From: Pseudomonadota bacterium
Lineage (GTDB): Bacteria; Myxococcota_A; Polyangia; GCA-2747355
Assembly: GCA_016702545.1 (NCBI GenBank)
Contig: JADJDT010000024.1
Coordinates: 3,349-67,348 of the forward strand
Direction: 5' to 3'
Length of the DNA stretch: 64,000 nucleotides
Shown here: piece after piece, positions 8,856-19,837 of the stretch
Numbering within the stretch: position 1 is the first letter of the stretch
How the letters are laid out: the number at the start of each line of letters is the position of its first letter
Program-made: the position numbers and the translations under genes
Notes under the pieces: generated by a model
Databases searched by the model: none
Told to the model about the DNA's origin: nothing
The model's input: the letters and a program-made list of their open reading frames with translations, nothing else

Positions 8856-10286
8856 TTAGCGCTTGAAAGTCACCCCGAGGCAGCCGTAGGCGCCCGGATC
8901 GGAGCTGGGCATCAGCGAGACGAAGGGATCGCTGAAGCTGCGCCGGTTGCCCTGCCACGGCGCGAACTCGAAGAGCCCGAAGACGTTGAGCCAGGCGTTG
9001 ATCGGCACCTCGACGATACCCGCGAGGAGGAAACGCAGCCCGGTGAAGCGCTCGCGCACGGCCGTTGGCGAAAGGCCCGCAGGGGGAAGGCCACAGGCGC
9101 CGACCTCGTTGCGAGAGGCGCTCGCCGGACACAGTCGGTCGGTGTAGACGCCGAGGGTCGCGCGGGCCGTGAGGGCCACGCGCTCCGCCAGCCAGACGCT
9201 GCCGATCGCCGCCAGATCGACGAAGAAGCTATTGCGGGACTTGGGCCCCCCGCCACCACCGAGCGCCACGCTGGTCGCCAACGACCAGGGCTGCTGATCG
9301 ATCAGCCACACACGGGCGCGCGCCCCGACCTCGGTCATGGCACCGAAGCTGCGCAGCTCGACCGCGCCGTCGACGCCGAGCGGCCCCTTATCGAGCAAGC
9401 CGACGGTCAGGCGCGCCGCGATCAGGTAGGGGAAGCCCAGCGAGACGTCGCCCGCCACCCAGCCCGCGTCGACCAGCGTCGCGGCGTGACTGGCCATCGT
9501 CCGCGCCGTCCGCCGCCGTGGACTGAGGCTGGTGCCCACGCTCTGCGGGCCGGCCTCCGGCGTCGTGTCCTGCCCCGGCGCGGCGGTGGGTGGCCGCCGC
9601 CGCGGCGAGGCCGCTCCCGTCCGCTGCAGGCGCGCGTCGATCCGCACCGCCGCCCCCGGCACGACCTCGACCGTCGTCAGCAGCTCTTCGTGGCGTGGCG
9701 CGCGCACGGCCACCACGTGCGGCCCTGCGAGCAGCTCGGCGCCCTCGACCGGCGCGGTGCCGATCGCCTCGCCGTCCACCGAGACCTCGGCACCGGCGAC
9801 GGTGCTGGTGACCGTCAGGGTCCCCCGCGGTGTCGTCAGGGTCCCCCGCGGTGGGGGCGGCACGGCGGGCTGGCTCGCCGGCGCGGCGATCGGTTCCAGG
9901 GGTGCCACCAGGTTGAGGCTCTGCCCGGCCACCGCATCGATCCAATGGCGCCAGGTCTGATACCCCGCCGCCGTGATCTCGATCAGGTAGCGCCCCTGGT
10001 GCAGCGCCAGTTCGAGCGGCGGTGAGCCGAGGACCTTGCCGTTGACCAGCACGCGGGCGTCCGACGCGCCGGCCACGCCGGGGGCCAGACTGACGCGCAC
10101 CGCGGCCGCGGCCGCAGGGGTCACCGGCGCGGCGGCGGCCGCCGACGGCGCCAACGGGGGACCCGCGGCCACCATCGGGACCGCGAGCGCAAGGGCCAGC
10201 CAAGCGCCGAAGCTGCCTGACCCGGCCGCGCGCCACCCGCGCCGACGCGAATGGCCCTTCGGTGCCGTCGCGTTGTCGTGCGTCAT
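8856..10286 (-). CDS. PEGA-domain exported protein
   Basis: This exported protein has an N-terminal signal anchor and a long Ala/Pro-rich stretch. Two PEGA-type modules follow: one with VLVNGKVLGSPPLEL...GRYLIEITAAGY, a second with VTSTVAGAEVSVDGEAIGTAPV...GPHVVAVRAP. The C-terminal 200 residues look like a small outer-membrane barrel or OMP-like beta domain ending in an aromatic-containing strand (GVTFKR). The start at 10286 is chosen because a GAGGAG site lies 5 bases upstream and the longer frame runs back toward gpmI. Function is unknown; PEGA modules are common in surface-layer proteins of this group. A duplicated RGTLT segment joins the two modules. Confidence 0.75.
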   Translation of the reverse strand: MTHDNATAPKGHSRRRGWRAAGSGSFGAWLALALAVPMVAAGPPLAPSAAAAAPVTPAAAAAVRVSLAPGVAGASDARVLVNGKVLGSPPLELALHQGRYLIEITAAGYQTWRHWIDAVAGQSLNLVAPLEPIAAPASQPAVPPPPRGTLTTPRGTLTVTSTVAGAEVSVDGEAIGTAPVEGAELLAGPHVVAVRAPRHEELLTTVEVVPGAAVRIDARLQRTGAASPRRRPPTAAPGQDTTPEAGPQSVGTSLSPRRRTARTMASHAATLVDAGWVAGDVSLGFPYLIAARLTVGLLDKGPLGVDGAVELRSFGAMTEVGARARVWLIDQQPWSLATSVALGGGGGPKSRNSFFVDLAAIGSVWLAERVALTARATLGVYTDRLCPASASRNEVGACGLPPAGLSPTAVRERFTGLRFLLAGIVEVPINAWLNVFGLFEFAPWQGNRRSFSDPFVSLMPSSDPGAYGCLGVTFKR

Positions 10287-10363
10287 TGCGCTCCTCACCC
10301 CTGCGCTCCTCGCCCCCGGCGCGCCAACGCGCGCCATGCTCGCGACAGGATCCGCCCGGGCTG

Positions 10364-12046
<1,683 letters not shown>

Positions 12047-12057
12047 CGCTCTACGTC

Positions 12058-12113
12058 TCTCGCTTGGTCTCGGTTGTCTCGCTTGGTCTCGGTTGTCTCG
12101 GTTGTCTCGGTTG
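12058..12113. repeat. tandem repeat between epsC and gpmI
   Basis: Two copies of a 19-base unit built from TCTCGCTTGGTCTCGGTTG are followed by two 9-base half units (TCTCGGTTG). The array lies directly upstream of the gpmI start. It is noncoding on both strands as far as I can see. Confidence 0.8.
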
Positions 12114-12142
12114 GATGCTCGGTCGGGGCCGCCGCGGATCGC

Positions 12143-13087
12143 TCAGATTCCGCCACCGTCGGCGAAGGCGTCCTGCCGCGGCGGGGCCGACGTGATGCGG
12201 CTGCCGGGCGGCACGCTGACGGTGAGCCAGACGTTGCCGCCGACCACCGACCCGCGGCCGATGGTCACGCGGCCCAGGATCGTGGCGCCTGAGTAAATGA
12301 CCACCTGGTCCTCGATGATCGGGTGGCGCGCAATGCCCTTGATCGGCGTGCCCGCGGCATCGAGCGGAAAGGTGCGGGCGCCGAGCGTGACCCCCTGGTA
12401 GATGCGCACGCCGTTGCCGATCACGCTCGTCTCACCGATCACGACTCCGGTCCCGTGGTCGATGAAGAAGCCGGCGCCGATCGTCGCGCCCGGGTGGATG
12501 TCGATGCCCGTCACGCTGTGGGCGTGCTCCGCGATCATCCGCGGCAACAGCGGCACCCCGAGTCGGTGTAGCTGGTGGGCGACGCGGTGGTTGGTCACGG
12601 CCAGCACACCCGGATAGCAGAAGATCGTCTCGTCGGGCGAACGCGCCGCGGGATCACCCTCGTAGGCCGCCCGCACGTCGGTGGCGAGGAGCTCCTGGAT
12701 GCAGGGCAGCGCGTTGAGGAAGTCGGTCGTGATCGCGCGCGCACGCGGCTCGTGCTCGCTGGCATGGCCCGGATCCGTGTCGGCGAAGGCCAAGCTGCGT
12801 TCGATCTGCAGCGCCAGGGTGCGCTGAATGTCGTCGAGCGTGTGGCCGACGTGGTAGCCCACCGTCTCGGCGCGCAGCTCGGACGAGCCGAAGTAGCCCG
12901 GGAAGAGCACGATGCGCAGCAGCTCGCTGATGCGCGTCACGACATCCCGCGACGGCAGCGGCTCGAGGCGCCGATCCTCGAGCCAGCGATGCGTCATCGG
13001 GCTGGTATTGCCGCAGAGCCTCGCGACCACGGCGGCGAGGTCGAGGGCTTCGGCTGGACGGGGTGGCCGCGGGGACGCGCAGGTCAT
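12143..13087 (-). CDS. epsC: serine O-acetyltransferase
   Basis: This enzyme acetylates serine to O-acetylserine, the substrate of the cysteine synthase encoded just upstream. The 314-residue product has an alpha-helical N-terminal domain and a left-handed beta-helix of hexapeptide repeats: the GIDIHPGATIGAGFFIDHGTG segment carries the catalytic His, and GETSVIGNGVRIYQGVTLGA follows. The long N-terminal domain resembles the EpsC/SatA-type transferases rather than short CysE. Its ATG overlaps the cysK stop in an ATGA arrangement, which indicates translational coupling. Confidence 0.95.
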   Translation of the reverse strand: MTCASPRPPRPAEALDLAAVVARLCGNTSPMTHRWLEDRRLEPLPSRDVVTRISELLRIVLFPGYFGSSELRAETVGYHVGHTLDDIQRTLALQIERSLAFADTDPGHASEHEPRARAITTDFLNALPCIQELLATDVRAAYEGDPAARSPDETIFCYPGVLAVTNHRVAHQLHRLGVPLLPRMIAEHAHSVTGIDIHPGATIGAGFFIDHGTGVVIGETSVIGNGVRIYQGVTLGARTFPLDAAGTPIKGIARHPIIEDQVVIYSGATILGRVTIGRGSVVGGNVWLTVSVPPGSRITSAPPRQDAFADGGGI

Positions 13088-14013
13088 CGCGGATCCTCGA
13101 AGAGCCAGGTGCTGAGGTAGCGCTCGGCGCTACTCGGCACGATCACGACGAAGGTCTTGCCGAGGTACTCGGAGCGCGCGGCCAGCTCGAGCGCCGCCCA
13201 GACGGCCGCACCCGAGGAGATCCCCGCCAGCACGCCCTCTTCGCGGGCGAGACGGCGCGCGATCTGGCCGGCCTCGTCGTGGCCGACGGCGACCACCTCG
13301 TCCACGAGCGCCATGTCCAGCACCTCGGGCACGAAGCCGGGGCCGATCCCTTGAATCTTGTGCGGCCCTGCCCGGCCGCCGCCGAGCACCGCCGAGTCGG
13401 CCGGCTCGACCGCGATCGCCCGAAACGACGGCTTGAGCGCCTTCAACCGGCGGCTGATGCCCGTGATGGTGCCACCGGTCCCGACCCCGGCCACCACGAC
13501 GTCGACGGTACCGTCGGTATCGCTCCAGATCTCCTCGGCGGTCGTCTGCTCGTGAACCTCAGGGTTGGCCGGGTTGCAGAACTGCTGCGGGATATAATAG
13601 CGCGCGTCCTGGCGCGCCAGCTCCTCGGCCCGGCGCACCGCGCCCAGCATGCCCTCCGCACCGGGGGTCAGCACCAACTCCGCGCCGAGGGCGCGCAGCA
13701 GCTTGCGGCGCTCGAGGCTCATCGTCTCCGGCATCACCAGCGTGCAGCGGTAGCCCCGGGCCGCGCAGACGAAGGCCAACGAGATGCCGGTGTTCCCGCT
13801 CGTCGGCTCGAGGATAATCGTCTCCGCATGCAACGCGCCCTCGGCCTCCGCGCGTTCGATCATGCTCAGCCCGATGCGATCCTTCACGCTGGCGCAGGGA
13901 TTCAACGTCTCCAGCTTGAGCAGGATCTGGGCCGGCAGGTGGGCCGCCAGGCGATTGAGTCGCACCAGCGGCGTGCGTCCGATCAGCTCCGTGATGTCCC
14001 GTGCGATCCGCAT
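13084..14013 (-). CDS. cysK: cysteine synthase (O-acetylserine sulfhydrylase)
   Basis: This PLP enzyme combines O-acetylserine with sulfide to make cysteine. The start at 14013 is preferred because a GGAGGGG site sits 7 bases upstream and the protein then begins MRIARDITELIGRTPLVRL, as in the family. The PLP lysine is in NPCASVKDR, the phosphate loop is TSGNTG, and GVGTGGTITG and GISSGAA are present. The 309 residues match the family length. It is the first gene of the cysK-epsC pair and is divergent from xerD, with 97 bases between the starts. Confidence 0.97.
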   Translation of the reverse strand: MRIARDITELIGRTPLVRLNRLAAHLPAQILLKLETLNPCASVKDRIGLSMIERAEAEGALHAETIILEPTSGNTGISLAFVCAARGYRCTLVMPETMSLERRKLLRALGAELVLTPGAEGMLGAVRRAEELARQDARYYIPQQFCNPANPEVHEQTTAEEIWSDTDGTVDVVVAGVGTGGTITGISRRLKALKPSFRAIAVEPADSAVLGGGRAGPHKIQGIGPGFVPEVLDMALVDEVVAVGHDEAGQIARRLAREEGVLAGISSGAAVWAALELAARSEYLGKTFVVIVPSSAERYLSTWLFEDPR

Positions 14014-14110
14014 CTGCCACCCCTCCCTGCTGCCGCCGCGGCGCGGGGCCGTGTATAGCACGGAGCGCCGGAAGCTGGCTCGCCTCGGCGTCGCGTGCTA
14101 CGGCTGGCCG

Positions 14111-15000
<890 letters not shown>

Positions 15001-15001
<1 letters not shown>

Positions 15002-15157
15002 AGCACCGATCGGGTTGACGGACCGAGCGAGGCGAAGCAATTGGAATCATTGGCTAGGCGCGACGAGGGCGCCTGCTGTTGGCAGGCAACCGACGAGCAA
15101 CGACGCCAATGATTTCAGGGGCAAGCCTCGCGACGGGAGTCAACCCGATCGGTGCTC
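15001..15157. mobile_element. palindromic MITE-like element, copy 1
   Basis: The element has a perfect 19-base terminal inverted repeat, GAGCACCGATCGGGTTGAC at 15001-15019 and its complement at 15139-15157. Inside it a second stem pairs AATCATTGGC with GCCAATGATT, and an apical hairpin CCTGC/GCAGG is flanked by GACGAGGGCGC on one side and CAACCGACGAGCAACGA on the other. A copy about 95 percent identical lies inverted at 52184-52342, and two relatives at 44623 and 62953 share the core. No transposase and no target-site duplication are visible. Confidence 0.8.
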
Positions 15158-15514
15158 CAGGATCGTCCGAGCGCGGGAGCCTCCGGGGCTGAGTGGCGGT
15201 CGTGCGCCAAGCAGCCGTGGCGCGCCTTGTGCACGCCCAGGCGGACATGGAGCGCCTGCCGATCCCGCCCACGGACAGCCGGTCCACGCCCTTATCACTA
15301 CGAGATCGCGATCGTTTTCTGCATCGCCCGCGTACCCTGACGCGCCGACGCCGGGGCGCGCCCTCGGTCTGGCCATTGGGGGCCGCAGCCCCCCAAGTTG
15401 GGGACTCCAGTCCTCATCTCCGCCCTCAGCATTATTTTTTCTATACAGTTCAGCTAACACTAAATGTTTTGCCTGAGCAGGCGATGGAGATGCTTGAAGG
15501 CGAGGTGCAACGCG
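15158..15514. other. intergenic region with an AT-rich tract, no gene seen
   Basis: About 350 bases follow the palindromic element. They contain a GGGGGC-CGCA-GCCCCC hairpin near 15379-15396 and then an unusually AT-rich tract from about 15428 to 15472. Frames on both strands give no protein I would accept. The tract is a plausible promoter for the gene starting at 15515. Confidence 0.5.
15428..15472 (+). promoter_or_regulatory. AT-rich candidate promoter
   Basis: This is a stretch of T-rich and A-rich sequence (ATTATTTTTTCTATACAG, then CTAACACTAAATG) in an otherwise G/C-dominated region. TATACA could be a -10 element, but no good -35 is placed correctly. It lies about 45-85 bases upstream of the GTG at 15515. 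Confidence 0.35.
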
Positions 15515-16066
15515 GTGGATAGCGGGAAGCACGACCAGCCGAGCCCCTGTTACGGCCCGCCGCAGCGCCGCGACGCCGGTCGCCGTCGCTTCTGCTGCTG
15601 TCTGGCCTGGCTCTGGGTGCTCAGCGCCGCGCTGGTCGCGCTCGCGGCACCGACGGCGAAAGCGCCCGGGCCGGCGCCGTCTCTGCGCCCCGTAGCGCGG
15701 GTCACCGCCGGCCTCCGCCTCGCCAACCCGGTCCTGAACAGCGGCAACGCGCCGCTCGCGTTGACCGATCGCCTGCTACGCGACGGCGCCGAGCAACCCG
15801 ACAGCCCGCTCAGCCTCGCGACCTGGTCCGGCACGCACTTCGGCCCCATCGGCGGTCGCACGCCGGGCCCGGCTGCGGCGGCCGCGGCCAGCCTGGCGAA
15901 CACCCGGGCCACGGTCGCGATGGCACGCGACGTGTTGGGCGCCCTGCTCGCTTCGGCGGTGGAGCGCTCCAGCGCGCTCTGGCTCTTGACCGACGGCCAA
16001 CACCTCCGCCTGCTGCCCGTCTTCCGCGCGCGCGGCTTCGGCGTCAAGGTCGCGCTGGCCTGGTAG
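15515..16066 (+). CDS. secreted protein of unknown function
   Basis: No family recognised. The 183-residue product has a basic, Cys-containing N-terminus, then a hydrophobic segment (CLAWLWVLSAALVALAAPTAKA) that looks like a signal peptide with an AKA-type cleavage site. The mature part is Ala-rich, and its last 60 residues form what looks like a helix-strand fold (TRATVAMARDVLGALLAS...ALWLLTDGQHLRLLPVF). The GTG at 15515 has only a weak ribosome site; an in-frame ATG at 15464 is an alternative. Codon usage is normal for the window. Confidence 0.5.
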   Translation: MDSGKHDQPSPCYGPPQRRDAGRRRFCCCLAWLWVLSAALVALAAPTAKAPGPAPSLRPVARVTAGLRLANPVLNSGNAPLALTDRLLRDGAEQPDSPLSLATWSGTHFGPIGGRTPGPAAAAAASLANTRATVAMARDVLGALLASAVERSSALWLLTDGQHLRLLPVFRARGFGVKVALAW

Positions 16067-16240
16067 CACTACTGTGTCGGATTTCGGATCGAGCCTCCTT
16101 TACATGCCCTTTGACAGGGGTACCCCACCCGCCCATAATGCGCGCACCCTGCGAGCCGGGTCGGCGCGCCGTAGGCGGCGCTGATCCGTCGTCTCCGCGC
16201 AGCTCGTCCCCCACACCGTCAGCGCTGAACGAGGGTCCGC

Positions 16241-16936
16241 GTGCCGGTCGCCACACTGCTGCTCTTCTCCGCCATCGACGATCCTCAGCGCGTGCGCGAC
16301 GCCATCGTGATGCTGATCGCGTTGGTGCTCTCGATCGCCGTCCACGAGTATGGCCACGCCCTCGTGGCGGACCTGCTGGGCGACGACACCCCGCGACGCC
16401 AAGGCCGCGTCACGCTCAACCCGCTGGCGCACATCGACCCGATCGGCACGCTGCTCTTTCCCGTGATCGGGTTCATTGGCGGCGGCGTGCTCTTCGGCTG
16501 GGGTAAGCCGGTGATGGTCAATCCGCTGCGCTTCACGCGCCGCTTCCGCATGGCCACCGGACATATGCTGGTGGCGATCGCCGGCCCGGCGATGAACGTG
16601 GTGCTCGCCCTGCTGGTCACCCTGCTCTACGCCCTGCTGGTACGGATCCGTGCGCTCGACCCGGCGAGCGACGTGGCGCAGGGCGTGATCCGCCTGATCC
16701 TGCTCAACTGGGTCTTGATGTGCTTCAACCTGCTGCCGGTGCCACCGCTCGACGGGGGCACGGTGCTGGCGTGGCTGATCGGCGACCGCTACCCCCAGGT
16801 GATCGGCTTCCTGCAGCAATACGGCTTCGTGCTGCTGCTGGCGCTCCTGATCACCGGCTGGGTCAGCTACTGGTTGTTGCCTGCCTACGGGATCGCGTTC
16901 GGATCGGTGACGCTGATCCATCGCCTCTTGCTGTAG
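16241..16936 (+). CDS. site-2 protease family M50 metallopeptidase
   Basis: This is an intramembrane zinc metalloprotease of the small M50 (YwhC/Rv-type) group. The HExxH motif is present as HEYGH in the first long membrane segment, and the third ligand region is NLLPVPPLDGG. Five or six membrane segments fit the 231 residues. The GTG start is supported by GAGGG a few bases upstream. It sits 10 bases before scpA and is probably in the same transcript, a common arrangement (M50 peptidase, scpA, scpB, rluB). Confidence 0.9.
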   Translation: MPVATLLLFSAIDDPQRVRDAIVMLIALVLSIAVHEYGHALVADLLGDDTPRRQGRVTLNPLAHIDPIGTLLFPVIGFIGGGVLFGWGKPVMVNPLRFTRRFRMATGHMLVAIAGPAMNVVLALLVTLLYALLVRIRALDPASDVAQGVIRLILLNWVLMCFNLLPVPPLDGGTVLAWLIGDRYPQVIGFLQQYGFVLLLALLITGWVSYWLLPAYGIAFGSVTLIHRLLL

Positions 16937-16946
16937 CGAGACGGGC

Positions 16947-17687
16947 ATGATCGGCGCCGACGAAACCTCGTACCAGGTGGAGCTGCCCGACTTCGAGGGT
17001 CCGCTCGATTTGCTGCTGCATCTCGTCAAGCGCCACGAGCTCGACATCCTCGACATCCCGATCGCCTTCATCACCGACAAGTACCTCGCCTATCTGGAGC
17101 TGATGCGCACGCTCAACCTCGATGTCGCCGGCGAGTACCTGTTGATGGCCGCGACGCTGGCGTATCTCAAGTCGCGCGAGCTCGCGACCCAACTCGGGGA
17201 GCGTCCACTGCTCGGCCGCCAGGTCTTTGCGCGAGGCGCGCCGATCGAGCGCTCGGCGGCGATCGAGCTGCCCTTGGTCGAGGTCGGCACCTTCGAGCTG
17301 CTCGCGGCCTTCGCCGAGGTCTTGGGCCGTCAGCAGGTCGAGGTCGGCTACGAGGTCACGATCGAGCGCATCTCGATCAGCGATCGCATCAACGAGATCG
17401 TCGATCTGTTACAGCAACACGACAGCGTGCGCCTGCTCGATTGCATCGACCTCGAGGGCAGCGGCGCGCAGTTGCGCCATCGTATCGTCGTCACCTTCCT
17501 GGCGATGCTGGAAATGGCCCGCCTGCGCATGATTCGCGTGCTGCAGGAGCGCACGGGCGGCGAAATTTATCTGACCCGCACGGCCACCCTGCAGCCGGAG
17601 GCCGCAGCAGGCGCCGAGAGCGCGAAAGCCGCGAACCCGATCGCGACACGAGAGTCTGATGACGAGAGCCACCAAGATCACGACTAA
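16947..17687 (+). CDS. scpA: segregation and condensation protein ScpA
   Basis: ScpA is the kleisin that bridges SMC heads and recruits ScpB for chromosome condensation. The N-terminal domain is typical (YQVELPDFEGPLDLLLHLVKRHELDILDIPI, then LNLDVAGEYLLMAATLAYLKSREL), as is the C-terminal winged helix (IVVTFLAMLEMARL...QERTGGEIYL). Between KSREL and GERPLLGRQVFARG the usual 30-40 residue linker, with its DPREELVRRLLEYQRYK-like text, is missing, so the protein is 246 residues. The gene overlaps the next open frame by 29 bases. Confidence 0.93.
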   Translation: MIGADETSYQVELPDFEGPLDLLLHLVKRHELDILDIPIAFITDKYLAYLELMRTLNLDVAGEYLLMAATLAYLKSRELATQLGERPLLGRQVFARGAPIERSAAIELPLVEVGTFELLAAFAEVLGRQQVEVGYEVTIERISISDRINEIVDLLQQHDSVRLLDCIDLEGSGAQLRHRIVVTFLAMLEMARLRMIRVLQERTGGEIYLTRTATLQPEAAAGAESAKAANPIATRESDDESHQDHD

Positions 17688-17901
17688 GCTCAAACGCCGG
17701 CCTGACGCCCCCGCCGCACCGTCCGCGGAGCCCTCAATGCCGAGCGACGAGGTGGCGGCGGTGGACGCACCGCTGCTTGCCGATGCACCCCTCGATGCAC
17801 CCGTCCAGGCAGCCGCCGACGCGACCGTCGAGGCAGCCGCCGACGCGACGGTCGAGGCAGCCGCCGACGCCACCGTCGAGGCAGCCGCCGACGCCACCTA
17901 G
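17659..17901 (+). pseudogene. 5' part of the scpB reading frame ending at an in-frame stop
   Basis: This 80-codon open frame starts with ATG inside scpA and is in the same frame as scpB. It encodes a basic start, then an Ala/Asp/Val repeat of eight-residue units (E-A-A-A-D-A-T-V), and ends at a TAG inside a shortened repeat unit. Downstream the same frame continues with the same kind of repeat into ScpB. I read it as an N-terminal extension of ScpB now interrupted by a nonsense codon, with ScpB made from an internal GTG. Confidence 0.6.
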
Positions 17902-17934
17902 CCCGCCGACGCCACCGTCGAGGCCCCCGCCGAC
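17821..17934 (+). repeat. 24-base coding tandem repeat upstream of scpB
   Basis: Three consecutive 24-base units (17821, 17845, 17869), then an 18-base shortened unit (17893-17910) carrying TAG, then another 24-base unit. Units are of the type GCGACCGTCGAGG-CAGCC-GCCGAC. Silent third-base differences separate the copies. The shortened unit suggests slippage plus a substitution. Confidence 0.85.
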
Positions 17935-17967
17935 GCGCCTGTCGAGCTGGCGGCGACGGAGGACGTC

Positions 17968-18978
17968 GTGGCCGACGCGATCGATGATCGTGAGGCGGTG
18001 GCGAGCGACGAGGCCGGCCTGGCGGCGGAGCTGCTCGAAGAGACCGCACCCCAGGATGGCGAGCCGCTGCGACGCATCCTCGAGAGCCTGATCTTCGCGG
18101 CGGACAAGCCGCTGACGAGCCAGCAGCTGCGGCGCATCACGGGGGCCTCGGCCGCTGCCATCGAGGGCGCGTTGGAGCGATCGCGCGAGCTCTTCGCCCA
18201 GACCGGCCTCGAGCTGGTGTCGGTCGGTGGGGGCCACCACTTCCGCACCGACCCGCAGCACGCCCACTGGGTGCGCCAGATCTTCGGCGCGCGACCGCAG
18301 CGTCTGACCCGGCCGATGCTCGAGGCGCTGGCGATCATCGCCTATCGGCAGCCGGTGACGCGCCCCGAGGTCGAGGACATCCGCGGGGTCGATTGCGGCG
18401 GCACCCTGCGCCTGCTGCTCGAACGCAACCTGATCCGCATCATCGGCAAGAAGGAAGATGTCGGTCGGCCGCTGCTCTATGGCACGACCAAGTACTTCCT
18501 CGAGTTCTTTCAACTCAAGGAGCTGCGAGGCCTGCCGACGCTGCGCGAGTTCGCCGAGCTCTCGGAGGATCACCAACGCGAGCTCGACTCGCGCTTCGGC
18601 GCCACGGCCCGCAGCGCCGCCGAGAGCTCCGTCGTTCCTGCCGCTGATCGAGCCGCGGGGCCGGACAGCGAACCGAGCCCGCTGCCGGAGGCGACGACCG
18701 CCGGCGCGGGCGAGCCGAGCCCGTCGGGGGAGCCGAGCCCGCCGCTGGCGGCGATGCGCGCGGCCGCGACGCCGCCGCCGGAGATCGATGACAGCGAGGT
18801 CCTCGACGCCCTCGACCGAGCGATCGCCCGCGCCGATGCCCTGATCGGCGGCGGTCAACGCGACGGCGCCACACCCGCGGCGGAGGCCGACCGACGTCGC
18901 CGAAATCGTCGCCGAAGACGCGACAGCCGACGCAACGCCGCCGGGCGCTGCGCCCGAGCGCGACCCACCCCTGACTGA
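17968..18978 (+). CDS. scpB: segregation and condensation protein ScpB
   Basis: ScpB is the winged-helix partner of ScpA in the SMC condensin complex. The core (about residues 25-200) is well conserved: LRRILESLIFAADKPLTSQQL, then QRLTRPMLEALAIIAYRQPVTRPEVEDIRGVDC, and YGTTKYFLEFFQLK. A long acidic, Pro/Ala-rich tail follows. The GTG at 17968 is the first usable start after the in-frame TAG at 17899, and no ribosome site is obvious. It lies between scpA and rluB. Confidence 0.9.
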   Translation: MADAIDDREAVASDEAGLAAELLEETAPQDGEPLRRILESLIFAADKPLTSQQLRRITGASAAAIEGALERSRELFAQTGLELVSVGGGHHFRTDPQHAHWVRQIFGARPQRLTRPMLEALAIIAYRQPVTRPEVEDIRGVDCGGTLRLLLERNLIRIIGKKEDVGRPLLYGTTKYFLEFFQLKELRGLPTLREFAELSEDHQRELDSRFGATARSAAESSVVPAADRAAGPDSEPSPLPEATTAGAGEPSPSGEPSPPLAAMRAAATPPPEIDDSEVLDALDRAIARADALIGGGQRDGATPAAEADRRRRNRRRRRDSRRNAAGRCARARPTPD

Positions 18979-19030
18979 TGAAGAGCGGGCGGCGGGCTGA
19001 TCCCGGCGACGCCGCGGCCGGAGGGCCATC

Positions 19031-19837
19031 ATGCGCCTGCAACGCTTCCTCGCCCACGCCGGTCTGAGCTCGCGCCGCGGAGCCAGCGCGCTGCTGCAAA
19101 CCGGCCGGGTCGCGATCAACGGCAAGGTCGTGCTGGAACCTGGCGCCGCCGTCGATCCGGCGGTGGACCGCGTCACGGTCGACGGGCACCCGGTGGCGGC
19201 GCAGGCCGCCGTCTACGTGGTGCTACACAAGCCACCGGGCACCATCTGCTCGACCCATGATCCCGAGGGCCGGGAGACCGTGCTCGATCTGGTGCAGGTC
19301 CCGGGTGCGCGGCTCTACCCCGTGGGCCGCCTCGATTACCTGACCTCGGGGGTGCTGCTGCTGACCAACGACGGCGACCTGGCGCAGGCGCTGCTCCATC
19401 CGCGCCATGGCGTGGAGCGCACCTATCACGTCAAGGTCCAAGGCCTGCTCGACGACGACGAGGTGCACAAGCTCGCCGGGGGCGTGGTGATCGACGGGCA
19501 ACGGGCTCAAGCCAAGGTCGCGCGCCTGGCCAGCACCGGTCGCAACCTGTGGCTGGAGATGACGCTGACCCAGGGTCTGAACCACCAGATCCACCGCATG
19601 CTGGAGGCGATCAACCGCCGCGTGCTGCGCATCATCCGCGTCGAGTTCGCCGGGGTCCGCGCCGACGATCTGGCGGCAGGGAAGTGGCGCGAGTTGACCA
19701 ACGAGGAGGTCGTCGCGCTGCGTCGCCTGGCCGGCGCGTCGCCACCAAAGACGCGTCCCCGCGCTACCGCGTCGCGCTCGACGGGCGGTCGCCGTGCCCC
19801 GGGAGCGCGTGTAAAAGGCGGTCGAGCACGCCGTTGA
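19031..19837 (+). CDS. rluB: 23S rRNA pseudouridine synthase, RluB/RsuA type
   Basis: This enzyme isomerises a uridine in 23S rRNA (position 2605 in the E. coli RluB numbering). An N-terminal S4 domain (MRLQRFLAHAGLSSRR...VAINGKVV) precedes the RsuA-type catalytic domain with Asp in PVGRLDYLTSGVLLLTNDG. The ligand-side motif LTQGLNHQIHRMLEAI is present, a variant of the more usual EGRNRQVRRM. A GGAGGG site precedes the ATG. The basic, Gly/Arg-rich C-terminus overlaps the convergent nusB 3' end by 74 bases. Confidence 0.9.
   Translation: MRLQRFLAHAGLSSRRGASALLQTGRVAINGKVVLEPGAAVDPAVDRVTVDGHPVAAQAAVYVVLHKPPGTICSTHDPEGRETVLDLVQVPGARLYPVGRLDYLTSGVLLLTNDGDLAQALLHPRHGVERTYHVKVQGLLDDDEVHKLAGGVVIDGQRAQAKVARLASTGRNLWLEMTLTQGLNHQIHRMLEAINRRVLRIIRVEFAGVRADDLAAGKWRELTNEEVVALRRLAGASPPKTRPRATASRSTGGRRAPGARVKGGRARR

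Noticed and set aside
15379..15396. strong GGGGGC/GCCCCC hairpin
   Set aside because: Could be a terminator, but it has no T-tract in place and is far from a stop codon; left as part of the intergenic note.
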